A stretch of 64,000 nt of DNA from JACCZX01 sp963824935 (lineage in GTDB: Bacteria > Pseudomonadota > Gammaproteobacteria > Burkholderiales > Burkholderiaceae_F), in contig CAWGRF010000023.1 in assembly GCA_963824935.1 (NCBI GenBank), forward strand, positions 248,001 through 312,000, read 5' to 3'. This document shows positions 1 to 8,771 of the stretch, piece after piece. The notes below the pieces were generated by a model that did no database searches, was not told the DNA's origin, and was given only the letters and a program-made list of their open reading frames with translations. The position numbers and the translations under genes were made by a program. The number at the start of each line of letters is the position of its first letter. Position 1 is the stretch's first letter.

Positions 1-1092
1 CGTCCGCCCGAGGGCAGCCTGATTGACCTTGATGTACGCGAGACCCTTGGCCCCATAGATCTTGACGAACTCCGTGTAGCCGTCGATCTCCGAGCGCGGA
101 AAATCACCGCCGCCCGGAATGCGCAGCGCGACGACCTTGCCGTCGTTCATCTCGGTCGCGCTCTTGAATACCTTGAACTCGACATCGCGCATCACGTCGG
201 TCAAGTCGGTCAAGCGCAGATTGATCCGCAGGTCGGGCTTGTCCGAGCCATACAGCCGCATCGCATCGGCATGAGTCATTACCGGAAACGGCTGCGGCAG
301 TTTGACCCCGAGCACTTCATCGAACACGACACGGAGCATTTGTTCCATCATCGAGCGAATTTCCGCTTCATCGAGGAACGAAGTTTCGACATCGATCTGA
401 GTGAACTCGGGCTGGCGATCGGCCCGCAAGTCCTCATCGCGAAAACACTTGACGATCTGGTAGTAGCGATCGAACCCCGCCACCATCAGCAGTTGCTTGA
501 ACAACTGCGGCGACTGCGGAAGCGCGAAGAACTCACCGGGGTGCACGCGCGATGGCACAAGGTAATCGCGTGCACCCTCGGGCGTACTCCGAGTCAGCAT
601 CGGCGTTTCGATGTCGATGAAGCCAGCGGCGTCCAGATACTTGCGCACCGCCATTGTCACGCGATGACGCAGCATCATGTTTCTCTGCATCCCCAGGCGG
701 CGCAGATCGAGCACGCGATGCGTCAGCCGCGTCGTTTCCGACAGATTGTCGTCATCGAGCTGAAACGGAATCGGCACCGACGGGTTCAGAATCGTCAGTT
801 CACGGGCGAGCACTTCGATCTCGCCCGATACCAACGCCGTGTTCACCGTGCCTTCGGGGCGCCGACGCACCGTGCCCACGATCTGCAAGCAGTATTCGCC
901 ACGCACTTTTTCGGCCGCCGCGAATACATCGACCTGGTCGGGATCGCACACGACCTGCACCAGGCCTTCGCGATCGCGCAGGTCGATGAATATGACGCCA
1001 CCGTGATCACGCCGCCGATGTACCCAGCCGAACAAAGTGACTGTCTGGCCGATGAAGGTCGCGTCCACCAAGCCCGCATATTGGGTTCGCAT
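1..1092 (-). CDS. aspS: aspartyl-tRNA synthetase, C-terminal part outside the window
   Basis: Charges tRNA-Asp with aspartate in the cytoplasm (class II synthetase). The visible 364 residues begin MRTQYAGLVDATFIGQ and contain the N-terminal OB-fold anticodon-binding domain (about 1-105, including FGWVHRRRDHGG) and the start of the catalytic domain, with motif 2 near residue 217 (FRDEDLRADRQPEFTQ). The gene runs off the left edge, so motif 3 and the C-terminal end are not seen. The ATG at 1090-1092 was chosen because it gives the standard N-terminus. DUF502 and FmdB genes lie upstream on the same strand, a common betaproteobacterial order. Whether it also serves tRNA-Asn cannot be judged. Confidence 0.97.
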   Translation of the reverse strand, partial: MRTQYAGLVDATFIGQTVTLFGWVHRRRDHGGVIFIDLRDREGLVQVVCDPDQVDVFAAAEKVRGEYCLQIVGTVRRRPEGTVNTALVSGEIEVLARELTILNPSVPIPFQLDDDNLSETTRLTHRVLDLRRLGMQRNMMLRHRVTMAVRKYLDAAGFIDIETPMLTRSTPEGARDYLVPSRVHPGEFFALPQSPQLFKQLLMVAGFDRYYQIVKCFRDEDLRADRQPEFTQIDVETSFLDEAEIRSMMEQMLRVVFDEVLGVKLPQPFPVMTHADAMRLYGSDKPDLRINLRLTDLTDVMRDVEFKVFKSATEMNDGKVVALRIPGGGDFPRSEIDGYTEFVKIYGAKGLAYIKVNQAALGRT

Positions 1093-1336
1093 AAAAGCTC
1101 CGCTATTGATTCGCACCTCGCGGTTGCGATGAATTGATCTGAGCCTAAGGGGAATTGAGCGTTGTGTCGGACTCGGTTTCAGTCGCGACATGCGGACCGG
1201 ACGGTCGCCAGCCGCCCGATCCTAGCGGTTTCGATTCGACTTGAAGTCGAAAGTAAATGATTTCCGCGCGACCGCGGATGTCAGCAAAGAGTCCCTTTTC
1301 GCCATAAGCCGAGCTTAACGAAGAACCTCGGTTCGC

Positions 1337-1984
1337 TCAACCGGCGCGGGCGGGACCATCGGCGGTCAGCGCGGAAGGTGGTGCGCGTCCGCTGATGCGC
1401 GGCGGAACAACGCCGAGCGATATATGAAACTTCAACGCGTCGTCAACGCTGATATCGACCTCGCGCACATCGTCCGGCTGCACCACCAGCACATAGCCCG
1501 AGGTTGGATTCGGCGCGGTCGGCACATACACCGTGATCGCGTTCTCGGCAGTCACCGCGGCGATCTTCGCGCCCGGAGAGCCGACCACGAAACCGAGCGT
1601 CCATTGTCCCGGCTGCGGAAATTCGATCATCACGACCTTGCGAAACGACTGGCCGCGGGTTGCCAGCAGCGTGTCCGAGATCTGTTTCACGCTCGAATAG
1701 ATCGAGCGCACGATTGGAATCCGGTTCAGCAGGCGGTGCCACCACCGCAACAACCGCTCGCCGATGATGTTGGCGGCGAGCACTCCAGTTACCACGAGGA
1801 TCAACAAAGACAGCAGCAACCCGAGCCCCGGAACATGAAACGGCAACAGCGCGTCGGGCCGCCAGCTCGCCGGCAGCAGCAGCAGCGTCTGGTCCATCGT
1901 GTTGACGATCAACCCGAGCACCCAAACCGTGATCGCCAGTGGAATCCACACCAGCAGCCCCGCAATCAGGTATCTCTTAAGCAT
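1337..1984 (-). CDS. DUF502 family membrane protein
   Basis: 215 residues, inner-membrane protein of unknown function. Two strongly hydrophobic segments (about residues 5-28 and 52-75) are followed by the conserved block IPIVRSIYSSVKQISDTLL and a soluble beta-rich half containing FVVGSPG and YVPTAPNPTSGYV, the hallmarks of DUF502. It lies between the FmdB-type gene and aspS on the same strand, and its stop is 244 nt from the aspS start. That gap holds a perfect inverted repeat (8-nt arms, 1235-1251) but no clear terminator. Family assignment is secure; no reaction is known. Confidence 0.92.
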   Translation of the reverse strand: MLKRYLIAGLLVWIPLAITVWVLGLIVNTMDQTLLLLPASWRPDALLPFHVPGLGLLLSLLILVVTGVLAANIIGERLLRWWHRLLNRIPIVRSIYSSVKQISDTLLATRGQSFRKVVMIEFPQPGQWTLGFVVGSPGAKIAAVTAENAITVYVPTAPNPTSGYVLVVQPDDVREVDISVDDALKFHISLGVVPPRISGRAPPSALTADGPARAG

Positions 1985-2008
1985 GGAGTTCAGTGAGCTC
2001 GTGCCGCT

Positions 2009-2407
2009 CTATGGCGTGCCGGCTTTCGGTACCGCTGGTGGTGGAGCGGAAGCAGGCTTGCTGCCGGACTCCGGCTTTGCGTCGGTCTTCGTCTCCGTCT
2101 TTGCTGCGCCTTTTGAATCCGTTGCCCCATCGGTCTTCGTGTCGGGCTTCGCGTCGGTTTTCGATTCCGACGCTTGATCTGTCTTCGCTTTCTCGTCCGG
2201 CTTTGCGCCGTCTTTTTTCTTTCCGCCATCGCGAAAATCGGTGACGTACCACCCGCCGCCCTTCAATTGGAATCCCGCTGCGGTGACCTGTTTCACCAGC
2301 GCGGGTCTGTCGCAGTTCGGGCAATCGGTCAGCAGCGCGTCGGACATCTTCTGGATCAACTCCAGGTCGTGCCCGCACTCAGCGCACTTGTATGCGTAAA
2401 TCGGCAT
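2009..2407 (-). CDS. FmdB-type zinc-ribbon protein
   Basis: 132 residues. The N-terminus carries the zinc ribbon of the FmdB/CxxC_CxxC_SSSS family: MPIYAYKCAECGHDLE with C8 and C11, paired with C29 and C32 (DCPNCDRP). The second half is a low-complexity tail rich in Lys, Asp, Ala and Thr with repeated DAKPDTKTD-like units, probably disordered. Proteins of this family are called putative regulators, but their target is not established. It is the first gene of an FmdB-DUF502-aspS set, 24 nt upstream of DUF502. Confidence 0.9.
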   Translation of the reverse strand: MPIYAYKCAECGHDLELIQKMSDALLTDCPNCDRPALVKQVTAAGFQLKGGGWYVTDFRDGGKKKDGAKPDEKAKTDQASESKTDAKPDTKTDGATDSKGAAKTETKTDAKPESGSKPASAPPPAVPKAGTP

Positions 2408-2495
2408 TGCAGTCTCTCAAGCAAAAACGCGCAATTGTAGTAGGGCTTGGACATTTGGCGCGTGCTGATTCAGACTCGCCGCCCAGGGAGAACGG

Positions 2496-3899
2496 ATGAT
2501 GGCAAGCAAGACCACGACGCCGACCTCGGTCGATCACAAGCTGAGCGACCCGTTGAAGGCAGTGCAAACGTCGCCGTCCGGCAAGGTCAAAGTCGCGGTC
2601 ACCGACATCGACGGCGTCTTGCGCGGCAAGTACCTGCACAAGGACAAGTTCCTGTCGGCCGCCGACGGTGGATTTGGATTCTGCAACGTTGTGTTCGGTT
2701 GGGACATGAACGACAGCGTGTACGACAACACGCACGTGATCGGATGGCAGCACGGCTTTCCCGATGCAATGGTGCAGCTTGACATGGCGACCGGGCGCAA
2801 CGTGCCGTGGGACAACAACGTGCCGTTTTTTCTGGGCGACTTCGTCAATGCGGACGGTTCGCCGTTTCCGATCTGCCCCCGGCAGTTACTGAAAGGAGTC
2901 CTCAAGCGCGCCGAGAAACTAGGCGTGCAACCGATGTGCGGACTCGAGTTCGAATGGTTCAACTTTGCCGAAACGCCGCAAAGCTGGGCCGCAAAGAAAG
3001 GCGTCGATCCGACGCCGCTGACGCCAGGCATGTTCGGCTACTCGTTGCTGCGCTCGAACGCGAACCGCGAGTACTTCAATGCGCTAATGGACAAGCTGCT
3101 GCTGTTTCGCGTGCCGATCGAAGGCCTGCATACTGAAACGGGACCTGGCGTCTATGAAGCCGCGATCCAGTTCTCGGACGCCCTCGAGTGTGCCGATCGC
3201 GGCGTGCTGTTCAAGAGCAGTGCCAAGGAGATCGGCGCGAGCTACGGAATCACTCCGAGCTTCATGGCCAAGTGGAGCTCGCAATATCCCGGGTGCTCGG
3301 GTCATCTGCATCAATCTCTGACCGACGGCAAGAAGAACCTGTTCTCCGATCAGAGCTCAAGAAAAGCGGGCCAGCCCGGCATGAGCAAGCTGTTCGAAAG
3401 CTTTCTCGCCGGCCAAATCGCCGTACTGATGGAATTTGCGCCGATGTTCTGGCCCACCGTCAACAGCTACAAGCGATTGGTCGACGGCTTCTGGGCGCCG
3501 GTCAAGCCTACATGGGCGGTCGACAACCGCACCGCAAGTTTTCGCGTCATTCTCGGCTCGCCGAAGAGCACGCGGTTGGAAACGCGCTGTCCGGGGGCGG
3601 ATATCAACCCGTATCTGGCGGTCGCAGCCTTGCTCGCGGCGGGCTTACACGGCATCGAGAAGAACCTGAAGCTGACAACGCCGCCGATTACGGGCACCAA
3701 TCAGGGAGCGGAAAACGTACCGCGCGCGCCACGCTCGCTGAAAGAAACAACCGAAATCTTTCGCCGTAGTGACATCGCACGCGACTGGTTCGGCGACATT
3801 TTCGTCGATCACTTTGCAGCCACGCGCGACTGGGAGTGGCGGCAATGGCAGGACGCGGTGACCGACTGGGAGCTGAAGCGCTACTTCGAGGTCATTTGA
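2496..3899 (+). CDS. glutamine synthetase family ligase (gamma-glutamyl-amide type)
   Basis: 467 residues. ATP-dependent ligase predicted to join glutamate to ammonia or an amine. Visible family motifs are GLEFEWF (metal-binding Glu pair), TETGPGVYEA (metal Glu), CSGHLHQSL (substrate and ATP loop), NSYKRLVDGFWAP and the Arg-containing ETRCPGADINPYLA block. The N-terminal beta-grasp is divergent (VAVTDIDGVLRGKYL), as in GlnA-like enzymes that act on amines rather than ammonia. ATG at 2496 follows AGGGAG at 2485-2490. The stop overlaps the next gene by one base. The closest role is a PuuA-like or other gamma-glutamylamide synthetase; the substrate cannot be read from sequence. Confidence 0.88.
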   Translation: MMASKTTTPTSVDHKLSDPLKAVQTSPSGKVKVAVTDIDGVLRGKYLHKDKFLSAADGGFGFCNVVFGWDMNDSVYDNTHVIGWQHGFPDAMVQLDMATGRNVPWDNNVPFFLGDFVNADGSPFPICPRQLLKGVLKRAEKLGVQPMCGLEFEWFNFAETPQSWAAKKGVDPTPLTPGMFGYSLLRSNANREYFNALMDKLLLFRVPIEGLHTETGPGVYEAAIQFSDALECADRGVLFKSSAKEIGASYGITPSFMAKWSSQYPGCSGHLHQSLTDGKKNLFSDQSSRKAGQPGMSKLFESFLAGQIAVLMEFAPMFWPTVNSYKRLVDGFWAPVKPTWAVDNRTASFRVILGSPKSTRLETRCPGADINPYLAVAALLAAGLHGIEKNLKLTTPPITGTNQGAENVPRAPRSLKETTEIFRRSDIARDWFGDIFVDHFAATRDWEWRQWQDAVTDWELKRYFEVI

Positions 3900-4405
3900 T
3901 GCGAGCGCGCCTGGCCGCTGCGGTCGTTGTCTACTCAGCAATGGTCGCTATGACGGTGAACGCTGAAACGGTCTACAAAGTCACAGGGCCAGACGGAGAG
4001 GTCACTTATAGCGACAAGCCGCCCGCGGGCGGATCGCGCGCTGAGACCTTCGAGTTTCGCAACCTTCCGTCGAGCCCGCTGCCACCCGAAGTGCTGCGGT
4101 TTCGCGAACAGCTGGAGAAGAGCGCACAGAGCCGCAGCAACGCTGCCCGAGCGCCGCGCGCCGATGAGGTGCAGCTTTTCACTGCGAAGTGGTGCGGATA
4201 CTGCAAGCGCGCCAAGGCGCATCTCGCGGCTTCACAGGTCGGGTACTACGAGTACGACATCGAGACCGCCGACGGCATGCGCGCGTTCATCGATGCGGGA
4301 GGCCGCGGCGGCGTCCCGTTGCTCGTCAGGGGTGAGCAGCGGATTCAAGGTTATTCGGCTGCCGCCTACGATCGGCTGGCGGTGGCTGTTCGGCCGCCGC
4401 GTTAA
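3899..4405 (+). CDS. secreted DUF4124-glutaredoxin fusion protein
   Basis: 168 residues with an N-terminal signal peptide (about 1-22), a DUF4124 domain (about 23-55, TVYKVTGPDGEVTYSDKPP) and a C-terminal glutaredoxin domain with the redox pair C99-G-Y-C102 and the cis-Pro region GGVPLLV. It probably acts in the periplasm as a thiol oxidoreductase. The ATG at 3899 shares its first base with the stop of the upstream ligase gene, so the two are translationally coupled. A longer in-frame ORF extends upstream from 3836, but the signal peptide supports 3899. Confidence 0.88.
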   Translation: MRARLAAAVVVYSAMVAMTVNAETVYKVTGPDGEVTYSDKPPAGGSRAETFEFRNLPSSPLPPEVLRFREQLEKSAQSRSNAARAPRADEVQLFTAKWCGYCKRAKAHLAASQVGYYEYDIETADGMRAFIDAGGRGGVPLLVRGEQRIQGYSAAAYDRLAVAVRPPR

Positions 4406-4467
4406 TGGCCGGAGTCCGCATTTCTCGTTCGCATGTCGGAGGCCTCGGACGCCCGTAAAATCGGCGA

Positions 4468-5589
4468 ATGACCGCAGAACCTCTTCGCATCACTGCCACA
4501 TATCGTCTCAACATCTCCGCTCGAGAAAGCTTGCGGCGCGCGGAGCAGCTCGCGCTCGAGCAAAGCGTCGAAATGCCGGCTGCCTCGGTGATCGACCGGC
4601 GCGTGCTGGATCAAATTGCCGCTCGCGTCGAAAACGTAGCGACCGATCGTGACGGAACCCCGATCACGCGTCTGGCAATCAGCGCCGAGACGGTCGGCGA
4701 TGATGCCGGCCAGCTGATGAACATTCTGTTCGGCAACTGCTCGCTGCAGGACGATGTCGAGCTGATCGACGTCGAGCTTCCGGCGGAGCTCGCTCGCTTG
4801 TGGAGCGGGCCGAATCACGGAATCGACGGCGTTCGCGCGCAAACCCGCGCCGCCGACCGTCCGCTGACGTGCACGGCATTGAAGCCGATCGGCTCGACGC
4901 CGCAGGCGCTCGCTCGGATGTGCACCGTGTTCGCGAGCGCTGGCATCGACGTGATCAAGGATGATCACGGGTGGGCCAATCAGCGCAGTGCACCGTTTGC
5001 CGAGCGTGTGCGGATTTGCCAGGCCGCGGTCGACAGGGCAAATGCGCAACGCAGAAGCGGGCGAACCCTCTACGCGCCCAGCCTGTACGGCCACTTCGAG
5101 CAGATGCGCGCACAGATCGAGCTCGCGCGTTGCGAGGGCGTCACGATGGTGCTGATCGCGCCGATGGTGTGCGGCGTGGCGACGCTGGTCGCACTGAAAC
5201 GCGAGTTCCCCGATGTAATGTTCATCGCGCACCCCTCGCTGGGCGGCCTTCGCATCGCGCCGCCAGCGCTGTTCGGCAAGCTGTTTCGCGTGTTCGGTGC
5301 CGACGCAGTCATCTTTCCGAATCACGGCGGCAGGTTCGGCTATTCGCGCTACACGTGCCACGCGATCGCTCGAAACAACACGCAGCCATGGCACGGCCTG
5401 CGTGCGACGCTGCCGACACCCGCCGGCGGCATGAGCGTCGACCGCGTACCCGAGATCGTCGCTGAGTACGGGCGCGATTCGATGCTGCTGATCGGTGGTG
5501 CATTGCTGGCGCAGCCCGAACGGTTGGCCGAGCGCAGCACCGCGTTTGTCGATGCGGTCGCTGCTGCGCCGGAGGCAACGGTTGCATGA
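4468..5589 (+). CDS. RuBisCO-like protein (form IV)
   Basis: 373 residues, homologous to the RuBisCO large chain. Recognisable positions are N90 (FGNCSLQ), K139 in TALKPIGST (Lys175 position), K164-D165-D166 in GIDVIKDDHGW (carbamate Lys201 and metal Asp203), H255 (IAHPSLGG) and H286 (FPNHGGRFGYS). Residues needed for CO2 fixation are changed: the second metal acid (Glu204) is His167 and loop 6 lacks the catalytic Lys. It is therefore a form IV protein, probably an enolase, isomerase or decarboxylase-type enzyme on a sugar- or thio-sugar-derived substrate. It overlaps the downstream cupin gene by 4 nt (ATGA), so the pair is co-translated. Confidence 0.88.
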   Translation: MTAEPLRITATYRLNISARESLRRAEQLALEQSVEMPAASVIDRRVLDQIAARVENVATDRDGTPITRLAISAETVGDDAGQLMNILFGNCSLQDDVELIDVELPAELARLWSGPNHGIDGVRAQTRAADRPLTCTALKPIGSTPQALARMCTVFASAGIDVIKDDHGWANQRSAPFAERVRICQAAVDRANAQRRSGRTLYAPSLYGHFEQMRAQIELARCEGVTMVLIAPMVCGVATLVALKREFPDVMFIAHPSLGGLRIAPPALFGKLFRVFGADAVIFPNHGGRFGYSRYTCHAIARNNTQPWHGLRATLPTPAGGMSVDRVPEIVAEYGRDSMLLIGGALLAQPERLAERSTAFVDAVAAAPEATVA

Positions 5590-6011
5590 CCTCGATTCGC
5601 CGATTTCGCGCAGATTCGCGCGGCAACTTTCGCTGGCAGGACGTCGATCTGCTTCAGTACAAGGCCGAAGGCAGCGCGCCTTTTAAGGACATCACGCGGC
5701 AGGTGCTGTTTGCGCAGCCCGATCAGGCGAGCGAGCTGCGCTACTTCGAGATAGCGCCGGGTGGCCACTCAACGCTGGAGCAGCATCGGCACACGCATGC
5801 CGTGCTTATCCTGCGCGGCCACGGCACGGTGCGCATCGGCGACGACGTGCAGCCGGTCGCCGAACGCGATCTGGTAAACGTCGATCCGCTGACGTGGCAT
5901 CAGTTTCACGCTGCGCCTGACAGCCCACTCGGTTTTCTGTGCCTGGTCAGCAAGGAGCGCGACAAGCCACAGTTGCCCGGCGACGAGCAGCTCGCACAGA
6001 TGGCGCGTTGA
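5586..6011 (+). CDS. cupin domain protein partnered with the RuBisCO-like protein
   Basis: 141 residues with one cupin barrel. Motif 1 is EQHRHTHAVLILRGHGTVRIG and motif 2 is NVDPLTWHQFHA, supplying the usual His and Glu/Gln metal ligands. Small single-domain cupins of this kind are isomerases, decarboxylases or metal-dependent lyases of small molecules. The start overlaps the stop of the RuBisCO-like gene, so a shared pathway is likely. The substrate is unknown. Confidence 0.85.
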   Translation: MTSIRRFRADSRGNFRWQDVDLLQYKAEGSAPFKDITRQVLFAQPDQASELRYFEIAPGGHSTLEQHRHTHAVLILRGHGTVRIGDDVQPVAERDLVNVDPLTWHQFHAAPDSPLGFLCLVSKERDKPQLPGDEQLAQMAR

Positions 6012-6050
6012 CGGCGCGTCCGCTGCGTGAGCAGTCGGGATCAGGCGATG

Positions 6051-6944
6051 TCACGACATCGGATTGGCCGGCGGCGGAGGATCCGGCGGCAACGGGATGA
6101 ATTCGTCGTGATCCAGATCAGGCAGCTTCATGCGACCGGCGCGCCAGTCGGCCTTGGCCTGCTCGATTCTCTGTTTCGATGACGATACGAAGTTCCACTC
6201 GATGTAGCGCTCGCCCAGGGGTTCGCCGCCGAGGATCATCAACATCGCGGGTGAGTCTGCAGACACGATTGCATCGACGCCGCGCGAAAACACCAGCATT
6301 TGTCCGCTGCTGAACTCACGCCCGTCCGCGGTAACAGCGCCGGACACCACGAATGCGGCGCGCTCGGAATACTCGTTCGGCAGCGCGATCGACGCCCGCT
6401 CCGGGAGCCGCACGTGCGCATAGAACATCGGTGAGTGCGTTTTGGCGCCGGCACGCACGCCGCGCATCTCCCCGGCGATCAGCCGCGTCCAGACGCCACT
6501 TTCCTCGTTCGTCGGCAACGCGCCGCCGGCATAGTTGGCAAAGTGAGGTTCGGTCTCTTCGTCTTCGCGCGGCAGCGCGACCCAGGCCTGAATACCGTGC
6601 ATCGGTCCGCCTTCGGCGCGTGCCTTTTCGAAGCGCTCTGAGTGTGTAATTCCGCGGCCAGCGACCATCCAGTTGACTTCGCCGGGGCGGATCACTTGCT
6701 CGGAGCCGACGCTGTCGCGATGCGTGATCTCGCCGTCGAACAGATAGGTCACGGTCGACAGCCCGATATGCGGATGGGGCCGCACGTCGACCGTGCGCGG
6801 AATGCCGCGCGCAAACTCCGCCGGCCCAAAGTGATCGAAGAAAATGAACGGACCGACCATGCGCCGCTGCGCGAACGGCAGTAGGCGTCCGACTTCGAAC
6901 CCGCCGAGATCGCGGCGGCGTTGCTCTATCACGAGTTCAAGCAT
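6051..6944 (-). CDS. pirin family protein
   Basis: 297 residues, bicupin fold. The N-terminal cupin carries the pirin metal site: H57 and H59 in DVRPHPHIGLST, and H101 and E103 in GRGITHSERFE. The C-terminal domain (about 175-275) ends in the typical GGEPLGERYIEWNFVSSS segment. Bacterial pirins bind Fe(II) and some have quercetin 2,3-dioxygenase activity; the role here is unassigned. It is convergent with the cupin gene and divergent from the lipid-kinase-like gene. Confidence 0.92.
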   Translation of the reverse strand: MLELVIEQRRRDLGGFEVGRLLPFAQRRMVGPFIFFDHFGPAEFARGIPRTVDVRPHPHIGLSTVTYLFDGEITHRDSVGSEQVIRPGEVNWMVAGRGITHSERFEKARAEGGPMHGIQAWVALPREDEETEPHFANYAGGALPTNEESGVWTRLIAGEMRGVRAGAKTHSPMFYAHVRLPERASIALPNEYSERAAFVVSGAVTADGREFSSGQMLVFSRGVDAIVSADSPAMLMILGGEPLGERYIEWNFVSSSKQRIEQAKADWRAGRMKLPDLDHDEFIPLPPDPPPPANPMS

Positions 6945-7005
6945 CGTGGCTCACTCCTTGCTTCGTCCGCTCCGCTACTCCGCCGAATTCGACTTACGTC
7001 AAACC

Positions 7006-7944
7006 ATGGCTGCCGCACCGTTCTACATCGTACTGAATGCAGGCTCGGGTGATAGCGATACCGAGACTACGCGCCGCGAAATCGCGGATGTGTTTAACGC
7101 CGTCGGACGTTCGCATCAGATTCTGCTTGCTGAAGATCCGGAGCGGCTTGACGAGATTGCCAGGCAGGCGGTTGCCAAGGCGCAGCAGAGTAGCGGCATC
7201 GTGGTTGCGGCTGGCGGCGACGGTACGCTCAACTCGGTGGCGCAGGCCACGCTGGGCAGCGGTTGTCAGTTCGGTGTAATTCCGCAAGGCACATTCAACT
7301 ACTTCGGGCGCACGCACGGCATCTCTTCGAATACGACTGAAGCCACACGCGCGCTACTGACGGCTCGCGTCGTTCCGGTGCAGGTCGGACTCGTCAATGA
7401 GCGAGTGTTTCTGGTTAACGCCAGTCTCGGTCTGTATCCGCAATTACTGGAGGATCGCGAAGAGCAAAAGCAACGCCATGGGCGCAGCCGAGTGGTGGCA
7501 TTATGGGCCGCGCTAGTGACCATCTTTCGCGCCTATCGACCGATGCTGATCAAGCTCCAACACGCAGGGCGTACGCACGAACTGCGGACGCTAACGCTGT
7601 TCGTCGGTAATAATCGACTGCAGCTGGAGCAGGTTGGACTCGTTGAAGCCGAGATCGTCGAAGAGGGCAAGCTCGTTGCAATCTTGTTGCGGCCGGTATC
7701 GACACTGACTCTGTTGTGGCTGGTGGCGCAGGGCGCGTTGGGCAGGCTTCCCTTTGCGCGCGGAGTGGAGCACTTCCCGCTGTCTACCCTGACCGTGACG
7801 CCATCGAGCCGGCGCGTGCGCCGCTTGAAGATTGCAACCGATGGCGAAATCTGCTGGATGGATACGCCGATTAAATTTCGGGTCGCGCCCGAGCCATTGT
7901 TGCTGCTGACGCCGATCGACGCTGTCCCGGAAACAGCAGCGTGA
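7006..7944 (+). CDS. diacylglycerol/sphingosine kinase-like protein
   Basis: 312 residues from ATG 7006. Begins FYIVLNAGSGD and has the DAGK-family nucleotide loop VVAAGGDGTLNSVAQATLG and the following FGVIPQGTFNYFGR, then a C-terminal beta-sandwich. YegS/BmrU-type proteins phosphorylate lipids at the inner face of the membrane. The frame stays open upstream to 6844, but that extension would overlap the divergent pirin gene. The stop overlaps the next gene's GTG (GTGA), so the two are coupled. Confidence 0.85.
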   Translation: MAAAPFYIVLNAGSGDSDTETTRREIADVFNAVGRSHQILLAEDPERLDEIARQAVAKAQQSSGIVVAAGGDGTLNSVAQATLGSGCQFGVIPQGTFNYFGRTHGISSNTTEATRALLTARVVPVQVGLVNERVFLVNASLGLYPQLLEDREEQKQRHGRSRVVALWAALVTIFRAYRPMLIKLQHAGRTHELRTLTLFVGNNRLQLEQVGLVEAEIVEEGKLVAILLRPVSTLTLLWLVAQGALGRLPFARGVEHFPLSTLTVTPSSRRVRRLKIATDGEICWMDTPIKFRVAPEPLLLLTPIDAVPETAA

Positions 7945-8753
7945 CAACGCTGCTGCAGATTTCGGATGCTCACTTTGGCACCGAGCAGGCGCCGGTGGTG
8001 GAGGCACTGCTACAACTGGCGCGCGATGAATCGCCCGACCTCGTCGTGCTCTCCGGGGACATCACCCAGCGCGCGCGGCGCAGCCAATTCAGGGGAGCGC
8101 GAGCGTTTATCGATCAGCTGAAGCCTGAGGCCTTGCTCGCCATTCCGGGCAACCACGACATTCCGTTGTTCAATCTATTCGCACGTGTTTTCGCGCCGTA
8201 CGCAAACTATTCGCGCGCATTCGGCGAAAACCTGGAACCAATTTTCGAGGCCGACCATTTAGTGGTGATTGGAGTCAATACAACGCGGCCGCGACGGCAT
8301 GTTGACGGTGAACTCTCACCGGAGCAGATCGAACGCGTCACCCAACGATTGCGGCGGGCAAGCGCATCGCAGCTGCGCATCGTGGTCGTCCATCAACCCG
8401 TGCTCGCAATTCGCGCCAGCGATGAAGACAATCTGCTCAATGGGCATCGCGAAGCCGTGCCGGCGTGGGCAGCTGCCGGCGGCGACATCATCATGGGCGG
8501 CCATATTCATTTGCCGTACGTCCGCTCGATGCGCACGACCTTCCCTTCTTTGCCGCGTGATATCTGGACCGTGCAGGCCGGTACGGCGGTTTCGTCGCGC
8601 CTGCGTGAAGGCATTCCCAATTCAGTCAATCTGATCAGGTCCAATGGCGCACGCTCGCCGCGCCAGTGCACCGTCGAGCGCTGGGATTACGCGGCAGCGA
8701 TGAGCCGCTTCGAGCGCCATTCGAGCCACGCGCTGACGTTCGATGCGCCTTGA
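7941..8753 (+). CDS. calcineurin-like metallophosphoesterase
   Basis: 270 residues from GTG 7941. The five metallophosphoesterase motifs are visible: QISDAHFG (D and H ligands), LSGDITQRAR, IPGNHDIPL, VVHQPV and MGGHIHLPYV. The fold hydrolyses phosphodiesters or phosphomonoesters with two metal ions; the closest relatives are the cAMP/3',5'-phosphodiesterase and YfcE-like groups. Coupling to the lipid-kinase-like gene by a 4-nt overlap suggests a lipid or phospholipid substrate, but this is inference. Confidence 0.88.
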   Translation: MTTLLQISDAHFGTEQAPVVEALLQLARDESPDLVVLSGDITQRARRSQFRGARAFIDQLKPEALLAIPGNHDIPLFNLFARVFAPYANYSRAFGENLEPIFEADHLVVIGVNTTRPRRHVDGELSPEQIERVTQRLRRASASQLRIVVVHQPVLAIRASDEDNLLNGHREAVPAWAAAGGDIIMGGHIHLPYVRSMRTTFPSLPRDIWTVQAGTAVSSRLREGIPNSVNLIRSNGARSPRQCTVERWDYAAAMSRFERHSSHALTFDAP

Positions 8754-8771
8754 GCGGACCTCCCGGTTAGG

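Noticed and set aside
271..1137. Long plus-strand open frame of 288 codons
   Set aside because: It is the antisense shadow of aspS, whose motifs are clear on the minus strand.
1235..1251. Perfect inverted repeat between DUF502 and aspS
   Set aside because: Short arms, no T-tract and no recognised operator; too little to assign.
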